Below are positions 9,378 through 18,290 of a stretch of 20,547 nucleotides of DNA, piece by piece. Each line of letters starts with the position of its first letter. The first letter of the stretch is position 1. Where the stretch lies: assembly GCA_040143965.1 (NCBI GenBank), contig JASJQH010000226.1:1-20547 (forward strand). The letters are read 5' to 3'. Under the pieces are notes generated by a model. The model was not told the origin of the DNA. It saw nothing but the letters and a program-made list of their open reading frames with translations, and searched no databases. The DNA comes from Basidiobolus ranarum. Taxonomy: Eukaryota > Basidiobolomycota > Basidiobolomycetes > Basidiobolales. The position numbers and the translations under genes were made by a program.

Positions 9378-11356
9378 GGGCTTCAAATTGGGCATGAATA
9401 CATATCAAGCCCAACTTGAGTAAAATATCGAGAACTCCCAATATTTGCGTTGCCCTAACCAGACTTTTTCTTTTTGATTCTTTCGTTCATTCCTCTAATG
9501 CTTCATTTAAATGTCTCTACCATTCCTGTCTTAATATCCATTAATATCTTTGATACTCGTTTGCTTTGATGTGATGCTTTTTCTTATATACAACATACAT
9601 ATCATTCTGTTCTGTTCTGTTCCATTTTAGATTAATTCTTTATTCTCATGTAAATATAAAGGCACAAAGTGCTTCGTTGAGTGTGAACGAATTCATATGA
9701 GAAGGTCTCGATTGCCATTGAATCGTATATAGGTTTATCCAATGTTGAATAAAAAATATTTCTTTAACAAGAATTATTTCTGCTACAATTTCAATTTTTT
9801 CATTTAAATCCCAGTAATATTATTCCAAGAGAAAGGGTGACTTCGATCAGCATCAAGGCAAACAGAGTAGAGGATATCTCTTTGGAGTATGGTTTAACTC
9901 GAGTGGATTGCACCACTATTTATATTATTAAATCTCAAAATACACTCAATTTATCTTGGTAGTGAAGGAAAAGATTTAGTTTATCGACTAAATCCACAGG
10001 CCTCAAATTTGTTTTATGTATTATTAACTATATAATAATGTTAAGGTCTTGTTGGATTACCAACGGTTGGTATTTTCGGTTTTCAAAGACTATGAGGTGG
10101 TGTCGCCAACGATGGTGTGGATTACAAGTTCAACTCAAAGCATATTATATAGAATGTAACTGTACCATCTCCATATTACTTAGAAGTGTTCTTGCTGTCT
10201 TCAACGATATATTTGAAATTATAGAAGATATATGTTGAACGATTACGAGAAGTGAATAGGAATAAGCAGAATAAAACCATTACAAATAGAATCCAGTTGT
10301 TTCTTTGAAACAATTTCCATCCAATCAGCTGCTGGAAAATGAATATGTTGCTTAGAAGTATGTATAATCGTATATGATGTTTAATTATAGGCTCAGTGCA
10401 TATCCTGAGAATCAATGCATGCCTTACAATAGACAATGCTGCTTGAGAGAATCATTGTAATTTAGATTGAATGAGGAATCAATCAAAATATACTGTAGAT
10501 TTGTCAAGTTTTGGTGGCAGTATGTTTGATGTTTCGTAACGAGTCATAGTACGCATGATGGATTTCTTTTACATAATATGCTCAACCGGACTAGGCTTCG
10601 ATTCTCACAAAAGGAATTCCAAATTTTCGTAGGCCCCCTAGATGCAATATTTGTAGTCCAAATTGTAAGCAGTAAGTCGAACTCTTGTCTTGAGTTATCT
10701 TACTTTGATATCACATGCATTACCAACGAAATTATGTGCACTGTTTCTACAGCACCTGGGGATACCTCAGTATCAATATGACAATCTTATGATTGATAGT
10801 GTTGTTGCAGGATAGCTAAAGGCCAATGATTATTTAAGGCAACAGAATAGGTTCTCGCCTATTTTACCTAAGTCGACTTTTGCTTTATAGTTGTAATGTT
10901 CAATCGTTATCTTACCTATCGAATCAAGTGGTCTCTTTCTCGCATTTGCTTGATTTTCCAGGTGATAGATTGGAAATAATGTGTATGTAACATAACCAAG
11001 TGACTATCAATAAAACATCTACTTGTCATGACACACCGATAGATGGGCGATCCAAAACTAAATAATAAAGTATATTGTGATCGAATATATTTTACCAAGA
11101 GATACCATATTCATGAAGTAATGGGCTGCAATATGGCAGTATCTCTAACCCCTAATATTGATTATTGGTTAATGGTTGTTAGTGGACATTTGGCTATATA
11201 CATTGAAGCCTGCCTTGCGTGTCTTAAACTAGCTAAGCCATTCACAGACTAGCGTATACCTTCAGCATAATTTCTTTATTTCCAACTTATTTCTTTGTGG
11301 TAGTTGAAAGCCTTCAGAACCTAAACGTTATCTAACAAGAGTGTAAAGTTATCAAT
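9378..11356. other. Long intergenic stretch, no gene recognised
   Basis: About 2 kb of AT-rich DNA. ORFs of 60-86 codons occur on both strands (for example 10176-10436 minus, Phe/Ile-rich), without known motifs or splice-linked neighbours. Minor items: a pentamer repeat (TTCTG-type) at 9605-9623 and a 15-base palindrome at 10058-10072. The last ~100 bases presumably contain the promoter of the next gene. Confidence 0.5.
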
Positions 11357-12278
11357 ATGCCCCCTCGCGAAGATACAGATCAATTTCTAGGAGAGAGGTA
11401 AGTAAACATCGTTTAGCTTGCCAAGGTGTTTGGGATCCTAACCTTCTTTTGAACTAATACTCTCAGTCAGATTCGTGGATTGAGTCGTAGTGAACGACTT
11501 CGAAATATGGCCAATCAAATCGTGTATTCTAGTTTCTATACTATTCTTTATATCATAATGGCAATTCTCTCTCTTATTTCCGTGATATTGGTAAGGTTTA
11601 TTTGACTACATGGAAAAAAGCTTTCATTAATAACCGATGCCTTTCGTCTCACCTCTACAGTCCATTGCATACGAGTGGTAAGTTACTTGGTAAACCATCT
11701 TATTTGACAATGAATCGGCTGACTCGAGAGAAAATCCCCTATAGCCCAGGTAGCTTCTTTGTCCTACTAGAGATTATTATCAATGTCGCTATGATTGTGG
11801 AAGTCGGAATTCGTATATTGAGCATGGGTCGTGTAAGTTCTATGCCTCGAATACTAGAAATCTGAAGTCGCAACCATTAAAACTGTATTCAATAGGCCTT
11901 TTGGCGTTGGTGGTTGAATGTTTTTGATATAATTATTGTATTTCTTTGTATTTTGACACTAGGCTTTCTGAGTCATGGTTGCACACCTAATGCAGGGCGT
12001 GAAGAGTTAACAGGAACCATTTTTTTGGTGATTCGCAACTCCATACAGTTCTTTCGGCTTTTCACCGCTCTAAAGAAGTAAGTGATCTCCTCCCATTGAC
12101 CGCCGGCTAATCCTTCGCTAATGGATGTATCTTTAGGAATAAACGTCACTTGAACGCCAGAAGCAATACGATTAATTTCGCAGATGTTCGTAGCTCTTTA
12201 GATGAAACCAATCTGGAGTCTATACATACGGAACACCCCGGGTTTATCCTAGAGGAATCTGACGAAGAGAATATATAG
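11357..12278 (+). CDS. Small four-helix membrane protein resembling a stand-alone voltage-sensor domain
   Basis: Six exons give 197 residues: 11357-11397, 11467-11590, 11661-11677, 11745-11832, 11896-12077, 12137-12278 (stop TAG). All introns are GT-AG and four donors are GTAAGT. Predicted helices: S1 ~33-58; S2 ~64-87 with Glu70, Glu80 and Arg84 (INVAMIVEVGIRI); S3 ~98-117 with Asp101 (LNVFDIIIVFL); S4 ~129-151 (LVIRNSIQFFRLFTALKK). Acidic residues in S2/S3 and a basic S4 are the marks of the voltage-sensor fold of ion channels. No pore helices follow, and the tail is a soluble acidic end (EESDEENI). S1 lacks the Asp expected for Hv1 proton channels, and S4 carries only Arg137, Arg144, Lys150 and Lys151. 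It may be a voltage sensor or regulator rather than a channel; the activity is unknown. Confidence 0.75.
11661..11677 (+). other. 17-base microexon of the voltage-sensor-like gene
   Basis: It is bounded by CTCTACAG and GTAAGT. Exon 2 ends in phase 0 and exon 4 must be entered after two bases of a codon, so skipping this exon leads at once to a stop. It encodes SIAYE plus the first two bases of Cys61, at the S1-S2 turn. Confidence 0.75.
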
Positions 12279-12596
12279 AGTTTGATTGAGTTACCCTCCC
12301 ATTCGTCTATCATCTTATCATGGGAGCTCCAAAGTAAAATCTCTTGAAGAGGTGTTGTTTACGTTTCGTAGATCCCATTTATGTGTCTATACTTTAGTGT
12401 TATAGTCATTGGTTTTAGTGAGCAATATTTTATGTACTAGAATCGCCTACCCTTAGTGAAAGGGTCTCACAGTCATTAAATGTTGCATGATACATAAACG
12501 ATGCACTTGGTTTCTTTTAAGAGCTAAACCCTACACTAAGTACTCCTACATGTCCGCTTACAATATACTCTCGACGGCTCTCGCTAGCTCAATATT
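12279..12596. other. Short intergenic stretch
   Basis: The 3' flank of the voltage-sensor-like gene. I see no ORF, repeat or RNA feature. Confidence 0.5.
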
Positions 12597-12824
12597 TTAT
12601 CTTACGAACAGGTATGACACAAGGCAATATTGTTGATGAGGTATTACGTGATGCACCATTTGTAGAGCCTTCATTGTTTCCATGGCGTTTAGTATAGATG
12701 GATATGTTTGAATCTTTACATTATTTTTAAAAGTAGCAAGTGATCTCCTGACAACCAATTTAGTGGCTTCTTCACTAATTCCAAAAGGACGTTGCCAGCC
12801 TTCTTGAAATCCCTCGATGAACAC
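12597..12824 (-). other. Unassigned minus-strand ORF (75 codons), coding-like
   Basis: The frame reads MFIEGFQEGWQRPFG then SEEATKLVVRRSLATFKNN, a balanced amphipathic composition that looks more protein-like than most random frames nearby. I recognise no domain, and there is no clear splice partner. It may be the 3' exon of a gene, an old fragment or chance. Confidence 0.25.
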
Positions 12825-13101
12825 TCATTTAACTTCCATGAAATTAACCATTCAATGGGCTCATTTGTTATCAAATATGAGCCGAATAAAAGTATTAGTT
12901 CATTCTAGCTCACTACTAAAGATAGCTCAACATGTCAAACCACTTGAGGTTAATTGTGTGCGAGATATGAATTGGAAAACCATCCAATCTACCATTGACA
13001 ACAGCTACCGAGTGCCTGGTAATTGCCCAACCTCTGCTACATTACGTCGATGTTTGATGCGTGCTCTAGCACTACATTCACTGGTAGAGCAGCTTCACTG
13101 A
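12817..13101 (+). other. Unassigned plus-strand ORF (94 codons), coding-like
   Basis: The frame opens at ATG 12817 and contains RDMNWKTIQSTIDNSYRVPG. An in-frame GTAGAG donor-like site lies near its end, at 13084. A further open stretch about 100 bases downstream (13187-13280, containing NHYWRYATKCPNYRPIP) has a TAG acceptor before it and a GTATGC donor-like site after it, both in phase 0. This could be a spliced gene of unknown type. No family is recognised, and a competing minus-strand frame covers 13037-13252. Confidence 0.3.
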
Positions 13102-13383
13102 ATTTTTTGTTAATCCTTCTGCTTGCATCAATAACTATAATGAATGTAGAATCAGATTTGACTAACGTTCTAATGACAGGTAGCCACACCACGTGAACCA
13201 TTATTGGCGCTATGCCACGAAATGTCCTAATTACAGACCTATACCCATTCAACTTTCTCGTCTCTTAGCTGAGGACCCGGTATGCATTACTGAATCCACA
13301 ATCATTATTGGAGCGTAGATATCTTCCGTCATGATATGGTTTCCTGTCTCCTACAAAAGTATATATACATCCTTTCGGATTGA

Positions 13384-13878
13384 CCATCAAGTGCAATTAC
13401 AACTTTAATAAGCTTTGGCTGTCATACAACTCATATTTTATTAAATCTCCCAAAATGGATTGAGATATTACAAAATGCGGCCCAAGCCCTTGGTGCTATT
13501 CAAGGAGAAGCTAATAACAATAATGCTCTTCTCAGCATGGGGACTAGACATGTGGACATATCTGTAGGGCCTGTCAGAGTGTCAACGTTCAATCCTATCC
13601 CCATTGCGTCAGGAGGCCTATTTAGGATTGATAGTTGGCCATTTGTTAAGGTGGATACCTCCTTGACTGATTCACCAATGCCATATGGAAAGGTCAGGAT
13701 AATTTTAAATTGGGTTATTCAAGGTGCTTGTGATTCAGGAGTCGCCAGTCTGTATAGGGATCACATCACAGTACTTTCAAATCCCCAATTATCAACGGAA
13801 AGGTCAATAGAAGTCGATAAAGAGCTGTCTACCCCTCACCACAGATATTCAGAACAGACAGCCTTAGTGCACGGATAA
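13384..13878 (+). other. Unassigned 164-codon open frame, possibly viral in origin
   Basis: The longest uninterrupted frame in this part of the window; its first ATG is at 13537. It contains LPKWIEILQNAAQALG, a polar ANNNNALLS stretch and a beta-rich half with SVGPVRVSTFNPIPIASGG and KVRIILNWVIQGACDSG. Composition and length make a chance frame unlikely. I do not recognise the family. The alternating beta pattern ending in a Gly-x-x-Asp-x-Gly turn is loosely like viral beta-barrel or movement-type proteins, and the next segment downstream has a possible RNA-virus polymerase motif. A host exon is equally possible. Confidence 0.4.
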
Positions 13879-14029
13879 CATTAAAGGTTTCAGTCCAGAA
13901 AGGAGTTTAGGCCACAGGGTTTGAGTGCTGCGATATGATGCGGACACTCTGCATTCCGTATCATCACCCTGAACAATATTATAATAATAGTTATTGTATA
14001 TGAACATTTAAAGTGTCTACTTGTTTCTA

Positions 14030-14312
14030 TGTTTAGCTCATTCTTGGTAGACTTTATGATGTACTCAACAAATATAAATACTCTAAATCAAGGTAGATTC
14101 TGTGGGGATGGAAGAGACAAAATAGATTGTACTCTACCACAAAGCTTAAGTTGACTGGCGTAGATCAGGCCCCTATTATAAGGGATTGTTTAGTGATATG
14201 CTGGGGCTTCGCGGATTTGGTCACCCGGTGTATGTTGTGGCTGTGTTCTTCTAATCGGATCATAATGAGTTCAAACATTACTCCTACTAGTTTACACTCC
14301 ACCTGTAAATAA
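14030..14312 (+). other. Possible fossil of a negative-strand RNA virus polymerase (very tentative)
   Basis: A plus-strand frame reads DMLGLRGFGHPVY. GHP preceded by an aromatic and basic cluster is a conserved block of mononegavirus L polymerases. Nearby frames look coding-like (RLYDVLNKYKYSKSR; KLTGVDQAPIIRDCL). If viral, it is an old, broken copy with several breaks. One short motif is weak support, so chance remains likely. Confidence 0.2.
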
Positions 14313-14315
14313 TTT

Positions 14316-14612
14316 ACGTTACATATCCAATGTGAAGTCGTTGAAACCTTGAGGAGCCATCGGGTTTGGTTTCGAGGAGAATTTCATCTTTCATCATTGT
14401 ATATTTCGCCCGTATACCCCAAGCTCAAGGTGCATATTGGCCTAGTATGAGAAGTATTTAAGTTGGTGTGGGATCCTCACTCTCTGATCGTCACTCTGCT
14501 CATATTTTGTTCTCTTTGGCGCCAGAAGCGTCATATACTCTTCCTCAATCGTGTTGATCTTACGTAGACCCGTTTAATATAGCTTGGGTAGCCTCTTTAA
14601 CTATATTTGAAT
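14316..14612. other. Upstream region of the 118-residue ORF
   Basis: No gene recognised. A pyrimidine-rich stretch at about 14470-14550 may be the promoter of the ORF starting at 14613. Confidence 0.35.
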
Positions 14613-14969
14613 ATGAGCGAGGATAATCAACAGAATATGAAAAAGCCTTCGTTTTTGAAAAAGCTTTTGCAAGTCGCTCGGTCCCCTACTCTGTCACGCT
14701 CTAAGCACGCTCATGCACCTGAACTAATACTCAAAGTTATTCCAGTCCCATCTACGCTTACCCGCTCGATGAGTGCCAGCTGTGTTGTAGGTTCTTTATC
14801 GTCACCCACCAACCCACACATTAACCAGCGCTCTCTAACCAGCCCATCAGCCGCACTTCTTTCAATAGACGACTTCTTGGAACATGACAATTCAGTGTAT
14901 ACCATTCGAATGTCTCTTACTCCAGCCTTGATCCGAGAACATGAAGTTCGGAATATTCTTTCGCACTAA
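14613..14969 (+). CDS. Hypothetical basic, Ser/Thr-rich protein (118 aa)
   Basis: Single-exon ORF starting at ATG 14613, which fits better than the in-frame TTG two codons upstream, and ending at TAA. The N-terminus is strongly basic (MKKPSFLKKLLQVARSPTLSRSKH), the middle is rich in Ser, Thr and Pro, and the C-terminus is mixed (SIDDFLEHDNSVYTIRMS, then REHEVRNILSH). There is no signal peptide or membrane helix. The amphipathic basic start could target mitochondria or a membrane, and the Ser-Pro sites could be kinase targets; both are guesses. I recognise no family. A pyrimidine-rich promoter-like region precedes it. It could be a lineage-specific gene or a chance ORF. Confidence 0.4.
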   Translation: MSEDNQQNMKKPSFLKKLLQVARSPTLSRSKHAHAPELILKVIPVPSTLTRSMSASCVVGSLSSPTNPHINQRSLTSPSAALLSIDDFLEHDNSVYTIRMSLTPALIREHEVRNILSH

Positions 14970-16266
14970 TATAGATGTTTATATATATATTCTCACCCGA
15001 AAAACTAGATCTAGATCGGTGTATTCTAGCTCACCTTTGCTACCACTAGGTGGTCTATTAATGATATAGAATACTTGGAAGGGCGATTGACAAATAGAGC
15101 CTTTCACTAATTACTACACCACAAGCCAGGCCTAACAAATCAGTAGATTATAGAGATTTGATTCGGTCGTACAGGATGCTCACTTTATTGCTTAAATACT
15201 TTCCTACTATCTTTCTTAGAACAACTTTAATGTAATACTTGCGCGTTATTTTAGAATTAGACTTCCAATCTCTTGCACGGAATACAACCCTTCCCGACTT
15301 TTATGTGCGTAATAGCTGGCCAAGACGAGTAAAGAATCACAAGAGAAACATAATCGATATGTCCACTGCATGCAATCATGTGATTTATCCACTGGAGTAA
15401 TACATGGGCAACCGCTTTGAAGCCATTTACGAAACGAGCTGAATGCTGAGGTTTTGCCAATTAAGCAATCGTTTGATTGCCACATATGCAATCACATAGG
15501 ACGATCATAATACTGGGGCTTATCAATCTAATTTGAGCCTTGTGAATTCAAGAACCCAATAGTCATTCATTCATACCTAGCGAAACCTTAATTGTTACAT
15601 GCACGCTTATGGAGTTTGTCATTAAACATTGAGTGCTGATAATTGCAATATATGTCTGTGATCGACTGTACAGGATATCAACAAAGGACATCAGGATGAT
15701 TGGTCCGACGGGTCAGTGCTAGCCAATGATCGCATCCGGGCTGTTTCTTTGTTAGATGTAAACAAATCAATCTCACTAATTTTCTAGCACCGAAATGTGC
15801 ACTAGATAAGATGGGGAGCAAATGATTCTTCGCTTCATGAATATCCGGTAGTTTGATCGTGGCGGAAATAAGAATGATGCTTTTTTAAACACTACTTGGC
15901 GTACAGTGGTTTATGCATCAATAAAGATGCACTGTTTACCAATCATTTCGCTAGGGGTTTTTGCGCACCTAGATTCATCCATATAAGTCTTGGTCTGGTA
16001 AGCTACATTGAATGTCCTATTGGTTGACAAACCTTTGAATGCCACAACATTTTTTAATATTACACAAAAACGTTCGAGTGAAAGTGTTACAACTCTCTTC
16101 GCTCGTTGTATCATGAAACGTCATTTTGGATTGGAGTATCTCACCGAATAAATACTCGAAAACCCACCACTGTCCCCTAGAGTCTTTCCCGACCTTAGCC
16201 TTTCGCACCATTGCCACTTTGAAATCCCACATCAACATCAACAAGCTCCCATCCATCACTGCAAAC
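14970..16266. other. Intergenic region upstream of the tetraspanin gene
   Basis: No supported gene. Several 60-108-codon frames occur on the minus strand (15246-15491, 15911-16114, 16017-16343), overlap each other or the tetraspanin exon, and have no motifs. The plus-strand frame of the first tetraspanin exon stays open upstream to about 16126 but has no earlier ATG, so that part is taken as 5' leader. Confidence 0.5.
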
Positions 16267-17164
16267 ATGAACCCACCAGTAAGTCTAATTACGTTTAATA
16301 TGAAACTGACCCTTTTTGTCTCGATAGTTTTGTTTATAGCCACCGGTGGTGTTTTAGGAGGGTTCGGATATTATTTCTTCATCACACCTTTCAAACGCAG
16401 GGCAATAGTGATCTCCACTGAAATGATTTTTGGTGATATATTACGATATTGGTCAATTTAAGTCGTTTCACCTTTACTAACCTTATAATTCTTCAACTTT
16501 TAGCCAGTTTAGCATTAGGAGGATTTATAGTTCTAACTAGTTTAATAGGATTACTTGGATTCTTGAGTCCGCTTAGGCGCAAAGGAGTGCTCACCTGTTT
16601 CATCTGGCTGATCGCCATTGTTTTTCTTGCTCAAGTGGGACTTGGTGGTTTGGTTTGGTTCAACTCCCTGACCATTCGCGGAAGTTACTCGGATAAATGG
16701 AGGGAGTGGGACCCAAGCCTCCGTGCAGTTTTCCAAGAAACGGTTAGTGCCGAGTATAAGTGATTTAAGATAACCCCATTGGAAATTTTTTAACACCCAA
16801 CCCACGAAACCTCCTAAAATTTCAGGATCAATGTTGTGGTTATTACCAAGAAACGGATTTCCCGGCCATTTCACCACTTTGTCAAGTACAACCTACCAAT
16901 TTACCCGGTTGCGTGGATGCTATTCATATTTTCACCGAAAATTATCTACAAAGAATCTATACCCTCTTATTTTCTTTTACTGCTATCGATGTTATGGCCA
17001 TTTTGGCCACTTTGGTGGTGATTCAAGCGAGTAGAGATCAAAAACGTTCCGAAGTTTCGAAAAGATATTCTCAAATCTCCGAACTTACCGAAATCTCTCG
17101 ATTAAATCTAGTGTATATAAGAAATTTACAAGAGGAGTTTCGATCCATTCAATATGCATCATGA
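16267..17164 (+). CDS. Tetraspanin, fungal Pls1/Tsp type
   Basis: Four-pass membrane protein that organises membrane microdomains; in pathogenic fungi Pls1 is needed for appressorium penetration. Three exons, 16267-16432, 16504-16742 and 16826-17164 (stop TGA), give 247 residues, normal for fungal tetraspanins. TM1 ~13-37, a short outer loop, TM2 ~56-76, TM3 ~84-108, then the large outer loop with the diagnostic CCG at 138-140 and partner cysteines at 154 and 164 (PLC, PGC), and TM4 ~180-202. The cytosolic tail is charged and helical (RDQKRSEVSKRYSQISELTE). Intron 1 (71 bases) has a perfect TACTAAC branch site; intron 2 splits just before DQCCG. A GTAAGT inside exon 1 at 16279 is not used in this model because splicing there breaks TM1. 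Confidence 0.92.
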
Positions 17165-17199
17165 ATTGATGTAGAATCTCCCCTTCTGTACATAGCATG

Positions 17200-17215
17200 T
17201 ATATATATATATATA
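17200..17215. repeat. (AT)n microsatellite
   Basis: About eight TA/AT dinucleotide units in the 3' flank of the tetraspanin gene. Confidence 0.8.
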
Positions 17216-17539
17216 AACATATAGAGAGATCCATGTAAAATGATTCCATTCAAAATGTACATGAATTCATATTCACTAGCCCAAGGGCCGAAAATCTCAC
17301 TGTAGTCTTTTATTAGTGAATGGTCGGTGTTGAAAACAAACCCAGTGTCGAGTCAGAAATAAATAGAGGTAAAAACGACTGAATTAGCAAAATAGTAACA
17401 AACTTTATCAGTCAAATCTAGTTTGATTGGTGTAGATCACGTGATTTATTGAAGGTCTTCTGCCGCAAACTATCAAGTTGTATTTCTACAATTCACTTTC
17501 AACTAAAATATAAGTGTGTTAAGGAAGGTCATATGCAAG

Positions 17540-17760
17540 TTGTCTTTTGTACTTTAATCAAGTAAGTAAAACAACATGTAAAATATGTTCAGGAAGGCTC
17601 TGGAGACATTTATGCAAAGTTTGGCGTCTTTTGAACATGTTTGAGAAAAACATATCATCAGAGAACTTCTAAGTTTGTCTCAATATTAAGCGTAAATTCT
17701 TCATGAAGATATTGAATAATAGCATAGTAAAATTTAGCTAGCTATATGACTATATAGATA
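17540..17760 (+). repeat. Diverged direct repeat, copy 1
   Basis: Similar to 18085-18290, about 540 bases downstream. The best block (17563-17625) matches copy 2 at roughly 65% without gaps, sharing AATATGTT, CAACAT/GACATT and AAGTTTGG-like words. Similarity continues more weakly to TTAGCTAGCTATAT-like sequence. The edges are approximate. Confidence 0.5.
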
Positions 17761-18084
17761 CTTAAGCTATGTCATTCTCAACAGTTATTATTGTGTGACA
17801 CTGCCAGCCTGGATAAATTATCCAAACAGCCTCTAAAGTTTTGCTGAAATATCTGAGTTAAGCATCAACAATGCTCTTAAACTATGTTTATCCTATTCAT
17901 GGATTTTGACTAAATATTGTTGAAGGGAAAAGTTTCAAAAATTTGAGAAGTAGACATTACAGAGAGTGCAAGCTTAGGGCCCATAACCTGTCAAAGTGTT
18001 TTGGGGGTTTGTTGGAAGTGGCACGGAGAACTGGAAAGAAATGATGGCTTTCACTTATTGATCTATTGAGCGGAAAGTTGACAT

Positions 18085-18290
18085 TTATAGTTTTGTCACA
18101 GGGTAAACAAGCAAACAGGTAGAATATGTTAAGTGAGGTCTCAGCAACATGTATACAAGGTTGGAGGCCTCTAGGACAAGTTTTCAAAATCTATATATCT
18201 TTAAGCTTTTAAGTCAACTACTTTATGAAATATTTGTTGAAATACACATAGCCTTCACATCTACATAGCTTAGTATTTAGTTATACCATA
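18085..18290 (+). repeat. Diverged direct repeat, copy 2
   Basis: Partner of 17540-17760 in the same orientation. No terminal repeats or target duplications are visible, so this looks like an old segmental or transposon-remnant duplication. Confidence 0.5.

Noticed and set aside
9605-9623. Short TTCTG-type tandem repeat
   Set aside because: Fewer than four clean units; too short to be notable.
10176-10436. 86-codon minus-strand ORF rich in Ile, Leu and Phe
   Set aside because: It has no motifs and no splice partners. Its composition is what AT-rich DNA gives by chance.
16126-16266. Upstream extension of the tetraspanin frame
   Set aside because: It is open but has no ATG, and the added residues lack family similarity. 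The ATG at 16267 gives a normal tetraspanin length.
16017-16343. 108-codon minus-strand ORF over the tetraspanin first exon
   Set aside because: It is antisense to a well-supported membrane exon; its length reflects the hydrophobic codons on the other strand.
16551-16877. 108-codon minus-strand ORF over tetraspanin exons 2 and 3
   Set aside because: It crosses a supported intron and is a shadow of the tetraspanin coding frame.
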